Assembly (NCBI GenBank): GCA_024635795.1
Contig: JAGXIH010000022.1
Coordinates: 1-37,315 of the forward strand
DNA length: 37,315 bases
Direction: 5' to 3'
From: Salegentibacter sp.
GTDB lineage: Bacteria; Bacteroidota; Bacteroidia; Flavobacteriales; Flavobacteriaceae
Made by a program: the position numbers and the translations under genes. Within the stretch, counting starts at the first letter, position 1, and every line of letters starts with the position of its first letter. The notes under the pieces are model-generated. The model made no database searches. It worked only from the letters and a program-made list of their open reading frames with translations, and was not told the origin of the DNA. Shown piece by piece: positions 6,969 to 14,201 of the stretch.

Positions 6969-8011
6969 TGTACATTAAAAAAATACTCGTTGCTGTTGCT
7001 ATTCTGGGAGTTATAGCTTTGGCAGGATTCAGCTATTATATTTATAACAGCATTTTCTCTTCCAATACCGATTTTCCTGAAAAGCAGGCAGTCGTCTATA
7101 TTCCAACCGGTGCCGATTATCATATGGTAATAGACAGTATTAAACCATTGGTAAAAAATATAGAATCTTTTGATGCTGTTGCCAGGAAAAAAGGCTACCC
7201 TAATAATATTAGGGCAGGCCGTTATGTGCTGGATAAAAATATGAATAATAACGATCTAATTAATGCTCTTCGTTCCCGTAATAAGCCTATAAACGTCACC
7301 TTCAACAATCAGGAGCGTTTGGAAAACCTGGCAGGAAGAATAGCTACACAGATCGAAGCAGATTCAGTCAGTTTAATTGAAGCTTTTAAAGAAGAATCTT
7401 TTCTGAAAGAAAATAATTTCACCGAAGCTCAGGCATTGGTGATGTATATTCCCAACCAGTATGAATTTTTCTGGAATACTTCTGCGGAAGAATTCCGTAG
7501 CAGAATGAAAAGGGAATACGAAAGGTTCTGGACTGCGGAAAGAAAGCAGAAAGCTGAAGCCATAGGTTTAACCCCAAATGAAGTGACTGTTGTCGCCTCA
7601 ATTGTTCAGAAGGAAACAGCTAAAGTAGATGAACGTCCCAGGGTGGCCGGAGTATATATGAATCGAATTAAAAATGGTTGGAAACTCGATGCCGATCCAA
7701 CGGTCATTTATGCTATTAAACAGAAGAATAACAATTTTGATACGATCATAAAAAGGGTTTTGTATAAAGATCTCACACTTGATTCTCCCTATAACACTTA
7801 TCTGTATAAGGAATTACCTCCCGGACCTATAGCTATGCCCGATATTTCTTCTATCGATGCCGTACTTAATTACGAAGATCATGATTACTTCTTTTTTGTA
7901 GCCGATGTTCAGAATATGGGTTATCATAAATTCGCGAAAACCCTCGCTCAGCATAACCGAAATAAGCAGGAATATGTACGCTGGATAAATAAACAAGGCA
8001 TTAAGCGTTAA
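6968..8011 (+). CDS. mltG: Endolytic peptidoglycan transglycosylase MltG
   Basis: MltG is an inner-membrane lytic transglycosylase that cuts nascent glycan strands and is thought to set strand length. The 347-residue product has one N-terminal membrane helix (about residues 5-27), a LysM-like segment in the first 110 residues (YIPTGADYHMVIDSI...GRYVLDKNMNNNDLINAL), and the YceG catalytic domain. The catalytic glutamate is E216 in SIVQKETA, followed by the conserved VAGVYMNRIKNGWKLDADPTVIYA. The PIAMPDISSIDAVLNYEDHDYFFFVAD block completes the family. It is the last gene of the dapF operon. A 10-bp hairpin lies at 8072-8117 downstream but lacks a T-run. Confidence 0.96.
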   Translation: MYIKKILVAVAILGVIALAGFSYYIYNSIFSSNTDFPEKQAVVYIPTGADYHMVIDSIKPLVKNIESFDAVARKKGYPNNIRAGRYVLDKNMNNNDLINALRSRNKPINVTFNNQERLENLAGRIATQIEADSVSLIEAFKEESFLKENNFTEAQALVMYIPNQYEFFWNTSAEEFRSRMKREYERFWTAERKQKAEAIGLTPNEVTVVASIVQKETAKVDERPRVAGVYMNRIKNGWKLDADPTVIYAIKQKNNNFDTIIKRVLYKDLTLDSPYNTYLYKELPPGPIAMPDISSIDAVLNYEDHDYFFFVADVQNMGYHKFAKTLAQHNRNKQEYVRWINKQGIKR

Positions 8012-8071
8012 GGATCTCCCAACACCATTTTTATTAAGTTTTTTATAACTTCTTACTACCAGGACTCTTAG

Positions 8072-8117
8072 AGGCTTGTTAATCAATGGTAATGTTTTGT
8101 GAATTGATTAACAGCCT
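8072..8117. repeat. Long imperfect inverted repeat upstream of the lysozyme-like gene
   Basis: GTTAATCAAT (8078-8087) pairs exactly with ATTGATTAAC (8103-8112). The stem continues past a small bulge as AGGC (8072-8075) with GCCT (8114-8117). The loop is 15 bases. There is no T-run, so it is a poor terminator for mltG. It ends 27 bases before the promoter box at 8144-8151, where an operator could lie. Confidence 0.55.
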
Positions 8118-8143
8118 GTGTATCAAATTATTAAAAATTGTTG

Positions 8144-8151
8144 TACATTTG
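8144..8151 (+). promoter_or_regulatory. -7 promoter box for the secreted lysozyme-like gene, with a structured leader
   Basis: TACATTTG at 8144-8151 matches TAnnTTTG exactly. The leader of about 65 bases may fold: GAAGGG (8164-8169) can pair with CCCTTC (8202-8207), with GGTT and AACC pairing inside. No Shine-Dalgarno sequence is visible. No TTG at the expected upstream spacing was found. Confidence 0.55.
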
Positions 8152-8222
8152 CACCGCGAATTTGAAGGGGGTTGATGTCTTAAAATAAGCATAACCGTTA
8201 TCCCTTCAGAAACCAAAATGTA

Positions 8223-8879
8223 ATGAGAAGGAAAGTTGCAAAATTTTCAATCTTGCCTGTTTTTGCAGGCAGTATGTTTTTTAGCTTTTCAACAAAAGAA
8301 GCTGCAAACCTGGAGATGTTTTCCACTTCAAATCTGGACCTGGATTATACTGTGCCATTTGAGGAACCCGAAAACGCCCCTGAAGTACTTACAGACCTGC
8401 CAATTCTTGGTAAATCTTACCTCGGCTTTAAAGAAGCTGTTGGCTTCAAAGAGTCTGGCGGTAGTTACAGTATAGTAAATCAATATGGGTATATGGGGAA
8501 ATATCAATTCGGGAAAGGAACCCTTGAATTAATAGGGGTCTATAATCCAACTGAATTTCTTAACTCTCCCGAGTTACAGGAAGCTGCATTTTACGCTAAT
8601 GCCTCCCGTAACAAATGGATACTTATTAGAGATATAGCCCGTTTTGAAGGCAAAGTGATTAATGGGGTAGAAGTAACAGAGTCTGGGATTCTTGCCGCAG
8701 CTCACCTTGCGGGTCCGGGCAGTGTTAAAAAATACCTTAGAAGCTGGGGGGCAAACGCTTTTAGTGATGCCTTTGGAACCAGCATCAGGAATTATATGAA
8801 ACGTTTCGGTGGGTATGATACTTCTTTCGTTCATCCGGAACGTAGGGCTAAAGCAGTGGTTCAGCCTACGCGGACTTAA
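8223..8879 (+). CDS. Secreted lysozyme/transglycosylase-like protein
   Basis: The 218-residue product starts with a basic region and a hydrophobic signal segment (MRRKVAKFSILPVFAGSMFF), so it is exported. An acidic linker (about residues 35-60) precedes a compact domain from about 65 to 200. There, GFKESGGSYSIVNQYGYMGKYQFG resembles the active site of phage-type lysozymes and lytic transglycosylases, with E77 (in FKESGG) as the probable catalytic acid. The later AAAHLAGPGSVKKYL fits the family's AA-H-x-x-GxGxV motif. Similar flavobacterial proteins are often labelled peptidoglycan-binding protein LysM, but no LysM repeat is visible here. Muramidase activity is inferred. The gene has its own promoter (8144-8151) and a terminator inside the convergent neighbour (8905-8935). 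Confidence 0.8.
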   Translation: MRRKVAKFSILPVFAGSMFFSFSTKEAANLEMFSTSNLDLDYTVPFEEPENAPEVLTDLPILGKSYLGFKEAVGFKESGGSYSIVNQYGYMGKYQFGKGTLELIGVYNPTEFLNSPELQEAAFYANASRNKWILIRDIARFEGKVINGVEVTESGILAAAHLAGPGSVKKYLRSWGANAFSDAFGTSIRNYMKRFGGYDTSFVHPERRAKAVVQPTRT

Positions 8880-8881
8880 AA

Positions 8882-9607
8882 TTATTTCTGAATAACAAAA
8901 ATAGCAGGCCTTTTATGAAGGTCTGTTTTTGTTTTCTTCCAGTCCAATGCTGTTTTGGTTATCACAAATTCTGAAGCTAAGGTAAGATCACAGGCTACAC
9001 AAATTCTTGTATCCGGATGCAGGTTTTGAACCAGGTCTTCCAGCATTTTGTTGTTGCGGTAGGGGGTTTCAATAAAGATTTGCGCCTGATCTTTTTCAGC
9101 CGAAAGTCTTTCCAGAAATTTAATCTCTTGTTTACGTTCCTTTTTATCTATGGGAAGGTAGCCGTGAAAACTAAAACTTTGTCCGTTCATGCCGCTGGCC
9201 ATCATGGCTAATAGAATTGAAGAAGGACCTACAAGAGGTATAACCTGAATTCCTTCCCGATGAGCTATTTTTACTATTTCTGCGCCGGGATCTGCAACCC
9301 CGGGACATCCGGCTTCACTCATCAGGCCCATATCCCGGCCTTCTTTACAGGTGTTTAAGAATGTTGGTAAATCGGCTGCTTCGGTGAATTTATTGAGGCT
9401 TTTTAAATTTAAGGCTTGCTGGCTTTTCTCAGGTAGAAGTTGCTTGATGTGTCTTCTTGCTGTCTTTTCGTTTTCAACGATAAGATCGTTTAAACCTTCC
9501 AAAACCTTTTTTACTTTTTCAGGAATTACATCCAGCGGATTTTCGTTTCCCAGGGTAGTAGGAATTAAAAATAGCCTGCCTGAATATTTAAATGCATTTT
9601 CAACCAT
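8882..9607 (-). CDS. SAM-dependent tetrapyrrole-methylase-family methyltransferase (RsmI paralogue)
   Basis: The 241-residue protein belongs to the TP_methylase fold. FLIPTTLGNENP near residue 13 corresponds to the RsmI opening motif. VENEKTARRHIKQL, MSEAGCPGVADPGAEIV (about residues 97-113), and IPLVGPSSILLAMMASG complete the SAM-binding and RsmI-like pattern. RsmI 2'-O-methylates C1402 of 16S rRNA. Bacteroidota usually carry a second, diverged relative like this one, whose substrate I do not know. The usual RsmI active-site region reads QSFSFHGYLPIDKKERKQE, which keeps the F-x-G-F/Y-L-P-x-K pattern. Its start codon shares one base with the stop of the phosphatase gene (9605-9609), so translation is coupled in the dnaA operon. 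Its 3' end contains a terminator for the opposite strand. Confidence 0.85.
   Translation of the reverse strand: MVENAFKYSGRLFLIPTTLGNENPLDVIPEKVKKVLEGLNDLIVENEKTARRHIKQLLPEKSQQALNLKSLNKFTEAADLPTFLNTCKEGRDMGLMSEAGCPGVADPGAEIVKIAHREGIQVIPLVGPSSILLAMMASGMNGQSFSFHGYLPIDKKERKQEIKFLERLSAEKDQAQIFIETPYRNNKMLEDLVQNLHPDTRICVACDLTLASEFVITKTALDWKKTKTDLHKRPAIFVIQK
8905..8935 (+). terminator. Intrinsic terminator for 8223-8879, embedded in the convergent gene
   Basis: CAGGCCTT (8905-8912) pairs with AAGGTCTG (8918-8925), with one G-T wobble and a five-base loop. It is followed by TTTTTGTTTT (8926-8935). It is a good plus-strand terminator 25 bases past the lysozyme-like gene, yet it lies wholly inside the last codons of the minus-strand methyltransferase. 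Confidence 0.85.
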
Positions 9608-10074
9608 TATTCTTCTTTCCTGTGAAGTTTGCGTGCAATATTCTCACAGGCTTCTTCGAGCATCTGGTAGACATTCTCGAACCCGTGGTCTCCGCCGAAG
9701 TAAGGATCGGGTACATCTACATTTTCTCCCGGAAAAATCTCATTCAGGATGAGTTTTACCTTTTGTTTATCTTCTTCATTACGAGCCAGAGATATTACAT
9801 TTTCATAATTGGAATTATCCATCACATAGATATGATCGAAGTTGTCAAAATCTGAAACACTGAATTGCCTCCCGCGCTGGTCTGTGATGTCAAGATCGTA
9901 TTTTCTGGCTACAGAAATCGATCTTTTATCAGGCATATCATCTATATGGTAATCACCGGTACCGGCAGAATCCACATGGACTTTATCCCGGTCAACTTTA
10001 GATTTTAGAATACCTTCGGCAAGGGGTGATCTGCAAATATTGCCGAGGCACACCATTAATACCTTGGTTTTCAT
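9607..10074 (-). CDS. Low-molecular-weight protein-tyrosine phosphatase
   Basis: The 155-residue protein is a LMW-PTP that removes phosphate from tyrosine or other phosphomonoesters through a cysteinyl intermediate. The P-loop is VCLGNICRS with nucleophile C9 and R15, and the second cysteine of the redox-type loop, C14, is present. The general acid is D123 in VPDPYFGG. The length is typical. It sits 11 bases downstream of dnaA and overlaps the methyltransferase gene by one base, so the three genes form one transcript. A role in exopolysaccharide control, common for this family, is not supported by neighbours here. Confidence 0.94.
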   Translation of the reverse strand: MKTKVLMVCLGNICRSPLAEGILKSKVDRDKVHVDSAGTGDYHIDDMPDKRSISVARKYDLDITDQRGRQFSVSDFDNFDHIYVMDNSNYENVISLARNEEDKQKVKLILNEIFPGENVDVPDPYFGGDHGFENVYQMLEEACENIARKLHRKEE

Positions 10075-10085
10075 AACAAGAGTGT

Positions 10086-11513
10086 TTATGCTGTAAGCTT
10101 TTTGCTGAGGTCTTCAACAAATTTCTTGAATTGTTTATCGGTTGTGGCCAGATTATCTACGGTCTTACAGGCGTGCAAAACTGTTGCGTGGTCTCGTTTT
10201 CCTATTTGAGAACCTATGCTGGCCAAAGAGGCTTTGGTGTATTTTTTAGCAAAGAACATCGCCAGTTGTCTTGCCTGAACTATATGGCGTTTTCTGGTTT
10301 TAGACTGAAGGGTTTGCACATCCATCTGGAAATAATCGCTCACCACTTTCTGAATATAATCTATGGAAACTTCGCGCTTGGTGTTTTTTACGTAATTGTC
10401 TACAATCTTTTTGGCGAGCTCAAGGGTAATATCTTTTTTATTGAAAGAAGAGTGGGCGATAAGCGAAATTATAGCACCCTCAAGTTCCCTGATATTGGTC
10501 TTAATATTATTGGCCAGAAACTCCACAATGTCTTCGGGCATTTCTACCCCGTCGCGATAAAGCTTGTTTTTAATGATGGAAACGCGGGTTTCAAAATCAG
10601 GGTGCTGCAGTTCTGCTGAAAGCCCCCATTTGAATCTTGAAAGTAACCTTTGTTCGATATCCTGCATATCCACAGGAGCTTTGTCACTGGTTAGGATCAC
10701 CTGTTTACCATTTTGGTGGAGGTGATTGAAAATATGGAAGAAAACATCCTGTGTCCCTGCTTTCCCTGAAAGCAGTTGAATGTCATCAACAATAAGAACA
10801 TCAATTATCTGGTAAAAGTGGATGAAATCGTTCCTGTTATTTTTCTTTACCGACTCGATATACTGCTGGGTAAATTTTTCCGCAGAAATATAAAGAACGG
10901 TTTTCTCAGGATATTTATCTTTTATCTGAACCCCTATAGCGTGCCCCAAATGAGTTTTTCCCAGTCCAACCCCTCCAAAGATAAGGAGTGGGTTAAAGGA
11001 AGTTCCTCCTGGTTTATTGGCTACGGCCATCCCGGCAGATCTTGCCAATCTGTTGGAATCACCTTCCAGGAAGTTCTCGAAATTATAGCTCGGGTTTAAC
11101 TGAGACTCGATCTTTACATTTCTAATTCCGGGAATTACAAACGGATTTTTTAATTCGGGATTTTTATTTTTAATAGGAACATCTACTTCCTGAGATGCCA
11201 TATTAGATCTTTGGGTACTTGGGATTTTCTCTGTAAAAGGGAGTTTATTACCGTAGGTGTTCTCCATTTTAATAACATATACCAGTTTTGCTTTTTCTCC
11301 TAATTCCCGGGTGAGCGATACTTTTAGGAGCTTTACATAATGCTCTTCGAGCCATTCGTAGAAAAATTTGGAAGGCACCTGTATGCTCAATGCACAATCG
11401 GTAAGTTTTACTGCTTGTATAGGCTCAAACCATGTCTTATAGGCCTGAGGTGTGATGTTATCTTGAATAAAAGCCAGACAGCTATTCCAAACTGATTGCG
11501 CAGTTTTCGACAT
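10086..11513 (-). CDS. dnaA: Chromosomal replication initiator protein DnaA
   Basis: DnaA binds oriC, oligomerises with ATP and opens the duplex to start replication. The 475-residue protein has all four domains. Domain I (about residues 1-85) includes VWNSCLAFIQDNITPQAYKTWF, followed by a short linker. The AAA+ domain has Walker A GGVGLGKTHLGH (180-191) and Walker B VLIVDDIQLLSG (239-250). The C-terminal helix-turn-helix ends with the DnaA signature GKRDHATVLHACKTV (438-452). The upstream 206 bases contain no cluster of DnaA boxes. The best match is TTGTTCACA on the minus strand at 11609-11601 (7 of 9 positions), so oriC is probably not here. It leads an operon with the phosphatase and methyltransferase. 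Confidence 0.99.
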   Translation of the reverse strand: MSKTAQSVWNSCLAFIQDNITPQAYKTWFEPIQAVKLTDCALSIQVPSKFFYEWLEEHYVKLLKVSLTRELGEKAKLVYVIKMENTYGNKLPFTEKIPSTQRSNMASQEVDVPIKNKNPELKNPFVIPGIRNVKIESQLNPSYNFENFLEGDSNRLARSAGMAVANKPGGTSFNPLLIFGGVGLGKTHLGHAIGVQIKDKYPEKTVLYISAEKFTQQYIESVKKNNRNDFIHFYQIIDVLIVDDIQLLSGKAGTQDVFFHIFNHLHQNGKQVILTSDKAPVDMQDIEQRLLSRFKWGLSAELQHPDFETRVSIIKNKLYRDGVEMPEDIVEFLANNIKTNIRELEGAIISLIAHSSFNKKDITLELAKKIVDNYVKNTKREVSIDYIQKVVSDYFQMDVQTLQSKTRKRHIVQARQLAMFFAKKYTKASLASIGSQIGKRDHATVLHACKTVDNLATTDKQFKKFVEDLSKKLTA

Positions 11514-11719
11514 GCTTTGTTTTACGTTATTAATGGGTTAGTAGATAGTTACAATGGCGATCGAAAGTGTTTAAGCTTCCAGATCTTGGTGGAACAAATA
11601 TGTGAACAAAAAATGTAAAAAAAAAACCATTTAGGGGTTGAATTTTAAGAAAATTTTATGCATACTTAAATCCGCTTATGAAAGTACAAAACCTTGCCCT
11701 ATTAACCTATTAAATCTTT

Positions 11720-12118
11720 ATGAAAAGCCATACTAGTTTTGTTAAAGTAAGATATGCCGAAACCGATCAGATGGGGGTGGTGCATCACGGCAATTACGCG
11801 CAATACCTTGAAATCGCCCGCCTCGAGTGGTTAGAGCAACTTGGAATTTCATACAGGTCTATGGAAGAAAACGGGATGATGTTACCGGTTTATTCCATGG
11901 AATTTCGCTTTGTAAAACCGGCCCACTTTGGGGACGAACTACAAATTGTAACCCGATTGAAAAAGCTCCCAAATGTTAAAATTGAATTTGATTATGAAGT
12001 GTTCAACAAAAAGGGCGATTTGCTTACTCAGGCTTCAACAGTTTTAGTATTTATGGATTCAAAAATAAGGCGCCCCGTTAGGTGTCCTGAATATATCCTG
12101 GACAAATTAAAAGATTAA
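11720..12118 (+). CDS. YbgC/4HBT-family acyl-CoA thioesterase
   Basis: The 132-residue hotdog-fold protein hydrolyses acyl-CoA (or acyl-ACP) thioesters. The signature RYAETDQMGVVHHGNYAQYLEIARLEW carries the catalytic aspartate D16 and the conserved H-G-NY pair. The rest (GMMLPVYSMEFRFVKPAHFGDEL) fits the YbgC group. Its chain-length preference is unknown. YbgC proteins in proteobacteria accompany tol-pal, but no tol genes are here. It is divergent from dnaA across a 206-base gap and convergent with the YigZ gene, whose stop codon overlaps its own by two bases (12115-12118). Confidence 0.9.
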   Translation: MKSHTSFVKVRYAETDQMGVVHHGNYAQYLEIARLEWLEQLGISYRSMEENGMMLPVYSMEFRFVKPAHFGDELQIVTRLKKLPNVKIEFDYEVFNKKGDLLTQASTVLVFMDSKIRRPVRCPEYILDKLKD

Positions 12119-12723
12119 TCATCCAGCTTTTTTATTTCAACTTTATAGGTGGTATCGAATTTTTGAAAAATACTTTCGGCCTCCTTTTTTCTTACTGAAA
12201 TTCTAATCCTGCAATCCAGTTCCAGTTTCTGCTCGATGATGTTAAGGTTGTTTTCCTTTATGATGCGCATCACCGTATTCATTTCTGGATAGTCGAACTT
12301 TATTTCAAAAACTTCATCTATTGTTCTGGTCACGATCCTTGATTCCTCCAAAGCCATTTGAGCTGCGGTTTTGTAAGCGTTTATTAGGCCGCCTACCCCG
12401 AGTTTTACTCCACCAAAATAACGCACTACCACAATTAAAATATTGGTAACCTCAAAAGACTGGATCTGCCCGTAAATAGGCATCCCGGCTGAATTAGAGG
12501 GTTCCCCGTCATCATTGGCGCGATAATGAACTTCCTCTTTTCCAAGCTGCCAGGCGTAACACCAGTGGCGCGCTTTATGGTGCTTGTTTTTTAATTCTTC
12601 CAGGTGAGCATTGATCTCCTCTTCGGTTTTAACCGGGAAAGCATACCCGAAAAACTTAGAATTCCTGTCCTTAAAAAGAACTTCCGGAGAGGCCTTGGTT
12701 ATGGTTTTATAGGTATCCTTCAT
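12115..12723 (-). CDS. YigZ/IMPACT family protein
   Basis: The 202-residue protein matches the bacterial YigZ branch of the UPF0029/IMPACT family. The N-terminal domain has FKDRNSKFFGYAFPV, KARHWCYAWQLG, the DDGEPSNSAGMPIYGQI loop, and VVVRYFGGVKLGVGGLINAYK. A C-terminal DUF1949-type ferredoxin-like domain follows (about residues 135-200). The eukaryotic IMPACT protein regulates translation through Gcn1/Gcn2. The bacterial role is not settled. It is the last of four minus-strand genes (ribD, HAD, EamA, this one). The EamA stop abuts its start with no intergenic base. Confidence 0.93.
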   Translation of the reverse strand: MKDTYKTITKASPEVLFKDRNSKFFGYAFPVKTEEEINAHLEELKNKHHKARHWCYAWQLGKEEVHYRANDDGEPSNSAGMPIYGQIQSFEVTNILIVVVRYFGGVKLGVGGLINAYKTAAQMALEESRIVTRTIDEVFEIKFDYPEMNTVMRIIKENNLNIIEQKLELDCRIRISVRKKEAESIFQKFDTTYKVEIKKLDD

Positions 12724-13596
12724 TTATTGGGAGTTTGCCACTAATAAAATACTAATTATCGCCAAAACAAGACCGATCCAGTTTTTTCTTAAAAGCACCT
12801 CCTTAAAGAAGATTATTCCAACTAAAGTGGAAGCCAAAACAATACCCACGTGATTCAGGGTGAAAAGTACCGAATTCTCAAATCCCGGACTACGAAGTGC
12901 CATCACCAGAAAATAGATCGAAAAATAATTGGGAATACCTAAAGCGATCCCGCCCACCAGGCTTTTCCAGCTGAGTTTTAGTTTTCCAGAAATGGACTGT
13001 ATTATGATAATAAGCGTTCCAATAACTCCGGCTACGGCAAATATACTGGTGGAGAATAGGCCTACATCGGTTTCAGAAACATAGAAATTTTCAAGGAAAT
13101 TGAGACTGGTGTCAATAATTCCGCTGCCAAGAAACACCAGGAATGGAAAGATCAGGTTTTTCTTCTTGATCTTCAGGCCTTCTTTTTTCTTTATCGAACT
13201 TAGATAAACTGCGGCCAAAGCAAGCACAATCCCTAATAGTTTCAGGAAACCGGTGCTTTCATTGTAAATGAAAATTCCGAAGAAAACAGGAAGCGCTACC
13301 GACATTTTTGAAGCGATCGATACCACCGCCATCCCACTGCGCTGAGTGGTAATGGCAGCAAGATAAAATACGCTTATGAACAGGCCGCCGAGAAATAGCG
13401 ATCCTGGAAACCAGGTTTCCGAAGGAATTCTAATCAGGTCATCAGTGCTTTCAATAAACCACATAAAACCTACGGTACAGGCGATAAAATAATTTACGAT
13501 GATAGCCTGCAGGGTGTTCACCCCGAATTTCTGATAAAGTTTAAAGACCACAAAAATTATGGTGGAAGAGAGAATGCTGAGCAGCAGATAGATCAA
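12724..13596 (-). CDS. EamA/DMT-family transporter
   Basis: The 290-residue protein is almost entirely hydrophobic, with about ten membrane helices in two repeats of five, the layout of drug/metabolite transporters. The first repeat starts MIYLLLSILSSTIIFVVFKLY. The second starts after the charged loop SSIKKKEGLKIKKKN (about residues 133-147). It ends GLVLAIISILLVAN. Family members export amino acids, drugs or nucleotide-derived metabolites. The substrate is not predictable here. The start overlaps the HAD gene stop by four bases (13593-13596), so it is translated with it. Confidence 0.88.
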   Translation of the reverse strand: MIYLLLSILSSTIIFVVFKLYQKFGVNTLQAIIVNYFIACTVGFMWFIESTDDLIRIPSETWFPGSLFLGGLFISVFYLAAITTQRSGMAVVSIASKMSVALPVFFGIFIYNESTGFLKLLGIVLALAAVYLSSIKKKEGLKIKKKNLIFPFLVFLGSGIIDTSLNFLENFYVSETDVGLFSTSIFAVAGVIGTLIIIIQSISGKLKLSWKSLVGGIALGIPNYFSIYFLVMALRSPGFENSVLFTLNHVGIVLASTLVGIIFFKEVLLRKNWIGLVLAIISILLVANSQ

Positions 13597-14201
13597 AACA
13601 GTTCCTTTTTAGCGGTGAAAAGATCTATCACATCTTCCCGGGTAGGTTCTATATTCCAGGTATAAATGCCGAGTGCTTCGGCAGCCTTTGTATTTTCGGT
13701 AGTATCGTCTATAAAAAGACATTCCTCTGGCTGAAGTTCATGTTTATTTAAGACGAACTCGTAAATTTCTGCGTCAGGTTTTCTAAAATTGATTTCGTGG
13801 GAAAGATAGAATGCGTCAAAACAGGCCTTGAAATCTTCGTAGAAAGGCACATTTTCTTTTACCCAGTCTATGTGGATCTCGTTGGTATTGCTCAAAAGGA
13901 TGAGCTTATAATCTTTTTCTTCTGAAAGTTTTTTGAGGAATAGATAGCGGTATTCGGGAAAATCTATCAAAATCGCGTTCCAGGAATCCACAAAGATCTC
14001 TTCTTCCAGTTGCTTGAATTCTTCCTGATAGGTCCTTATAAAATCTTCTGAGCTTATCAATCCCTTTTCATATTCCCGGTTTAGTTCCAGGATATCTTCC
14101 GTTAGATTCTTAATGCGGTGTTTCCGCATTTCCCGAAGGGTTGCGGGTTTGTCAAGGTTGATGAAAACATCTCCGAAATCGAAGATAATGGCTTTAATCA
14201 T
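13593..14201 (-). CDS. HAD-superfamily hydrolase
   Basis: The 202-residue protein has motif I as IIFDFGDVF (nucleophile D8; the position of the usual second aspartate is also acidic, G10-D11). Motif II is LLSNTNEIH, the motif III lysine is in NFRKPDAEIY, and motif IV is ECLFIDDTTENTKAA. A helical cap (about residues 15-95) marks it as subclass I, in the epoxide-hydrolase-like/HAD-IA group. It probably acts as a phosphatase on a small phosphorylated metabolite. Placement directly after ribD invites the idea that it dephosphorylates the pyrimidine intermediate of riboflavin synthesis, a step filled by promiscuous HAD enzymes in other bacteria. That is inference. It overlaps ribD by eight bases. 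Confidence 0.87.
   Translation of the reverse strand: MIKAIIFDFGDVFINLDKPATLREMRKHRIKNLTEDILELNREYEKGLISSEDFIRTYQEEFKQLEEEIFVDSWNAILIDFPEYRYLFLKKLSEEKDYKLILLSNTNEIHIDWVKENVPFYEDFKACFDAFYLSHEINFRKPDAEIYEFVLNKHELQPEECLFIDDTTENTKAAEALGIYTWNIEPTREDVIDLFTAKKELF

Noticed and set aside
9351..9752. 133-codon plus-strand frame over the methyltransferase/phosphatase junction
   Set aside because: It lies antisense to two complete, motif-bearing genes, and its composition is that of a shadow frame.
10131..10619. 162-codon plus-strand frame inside dnaA
   Set aside because: It is the antisense shadow of a complete dnaA gene, with no signal or domain and no promoter.
11514..11719. oriC next to dnaA
   Set aside because: Only one weak 7/9 DnaA-box match (11601-11609) and an A-run (about 11615-11626) were seen; no box cluster.
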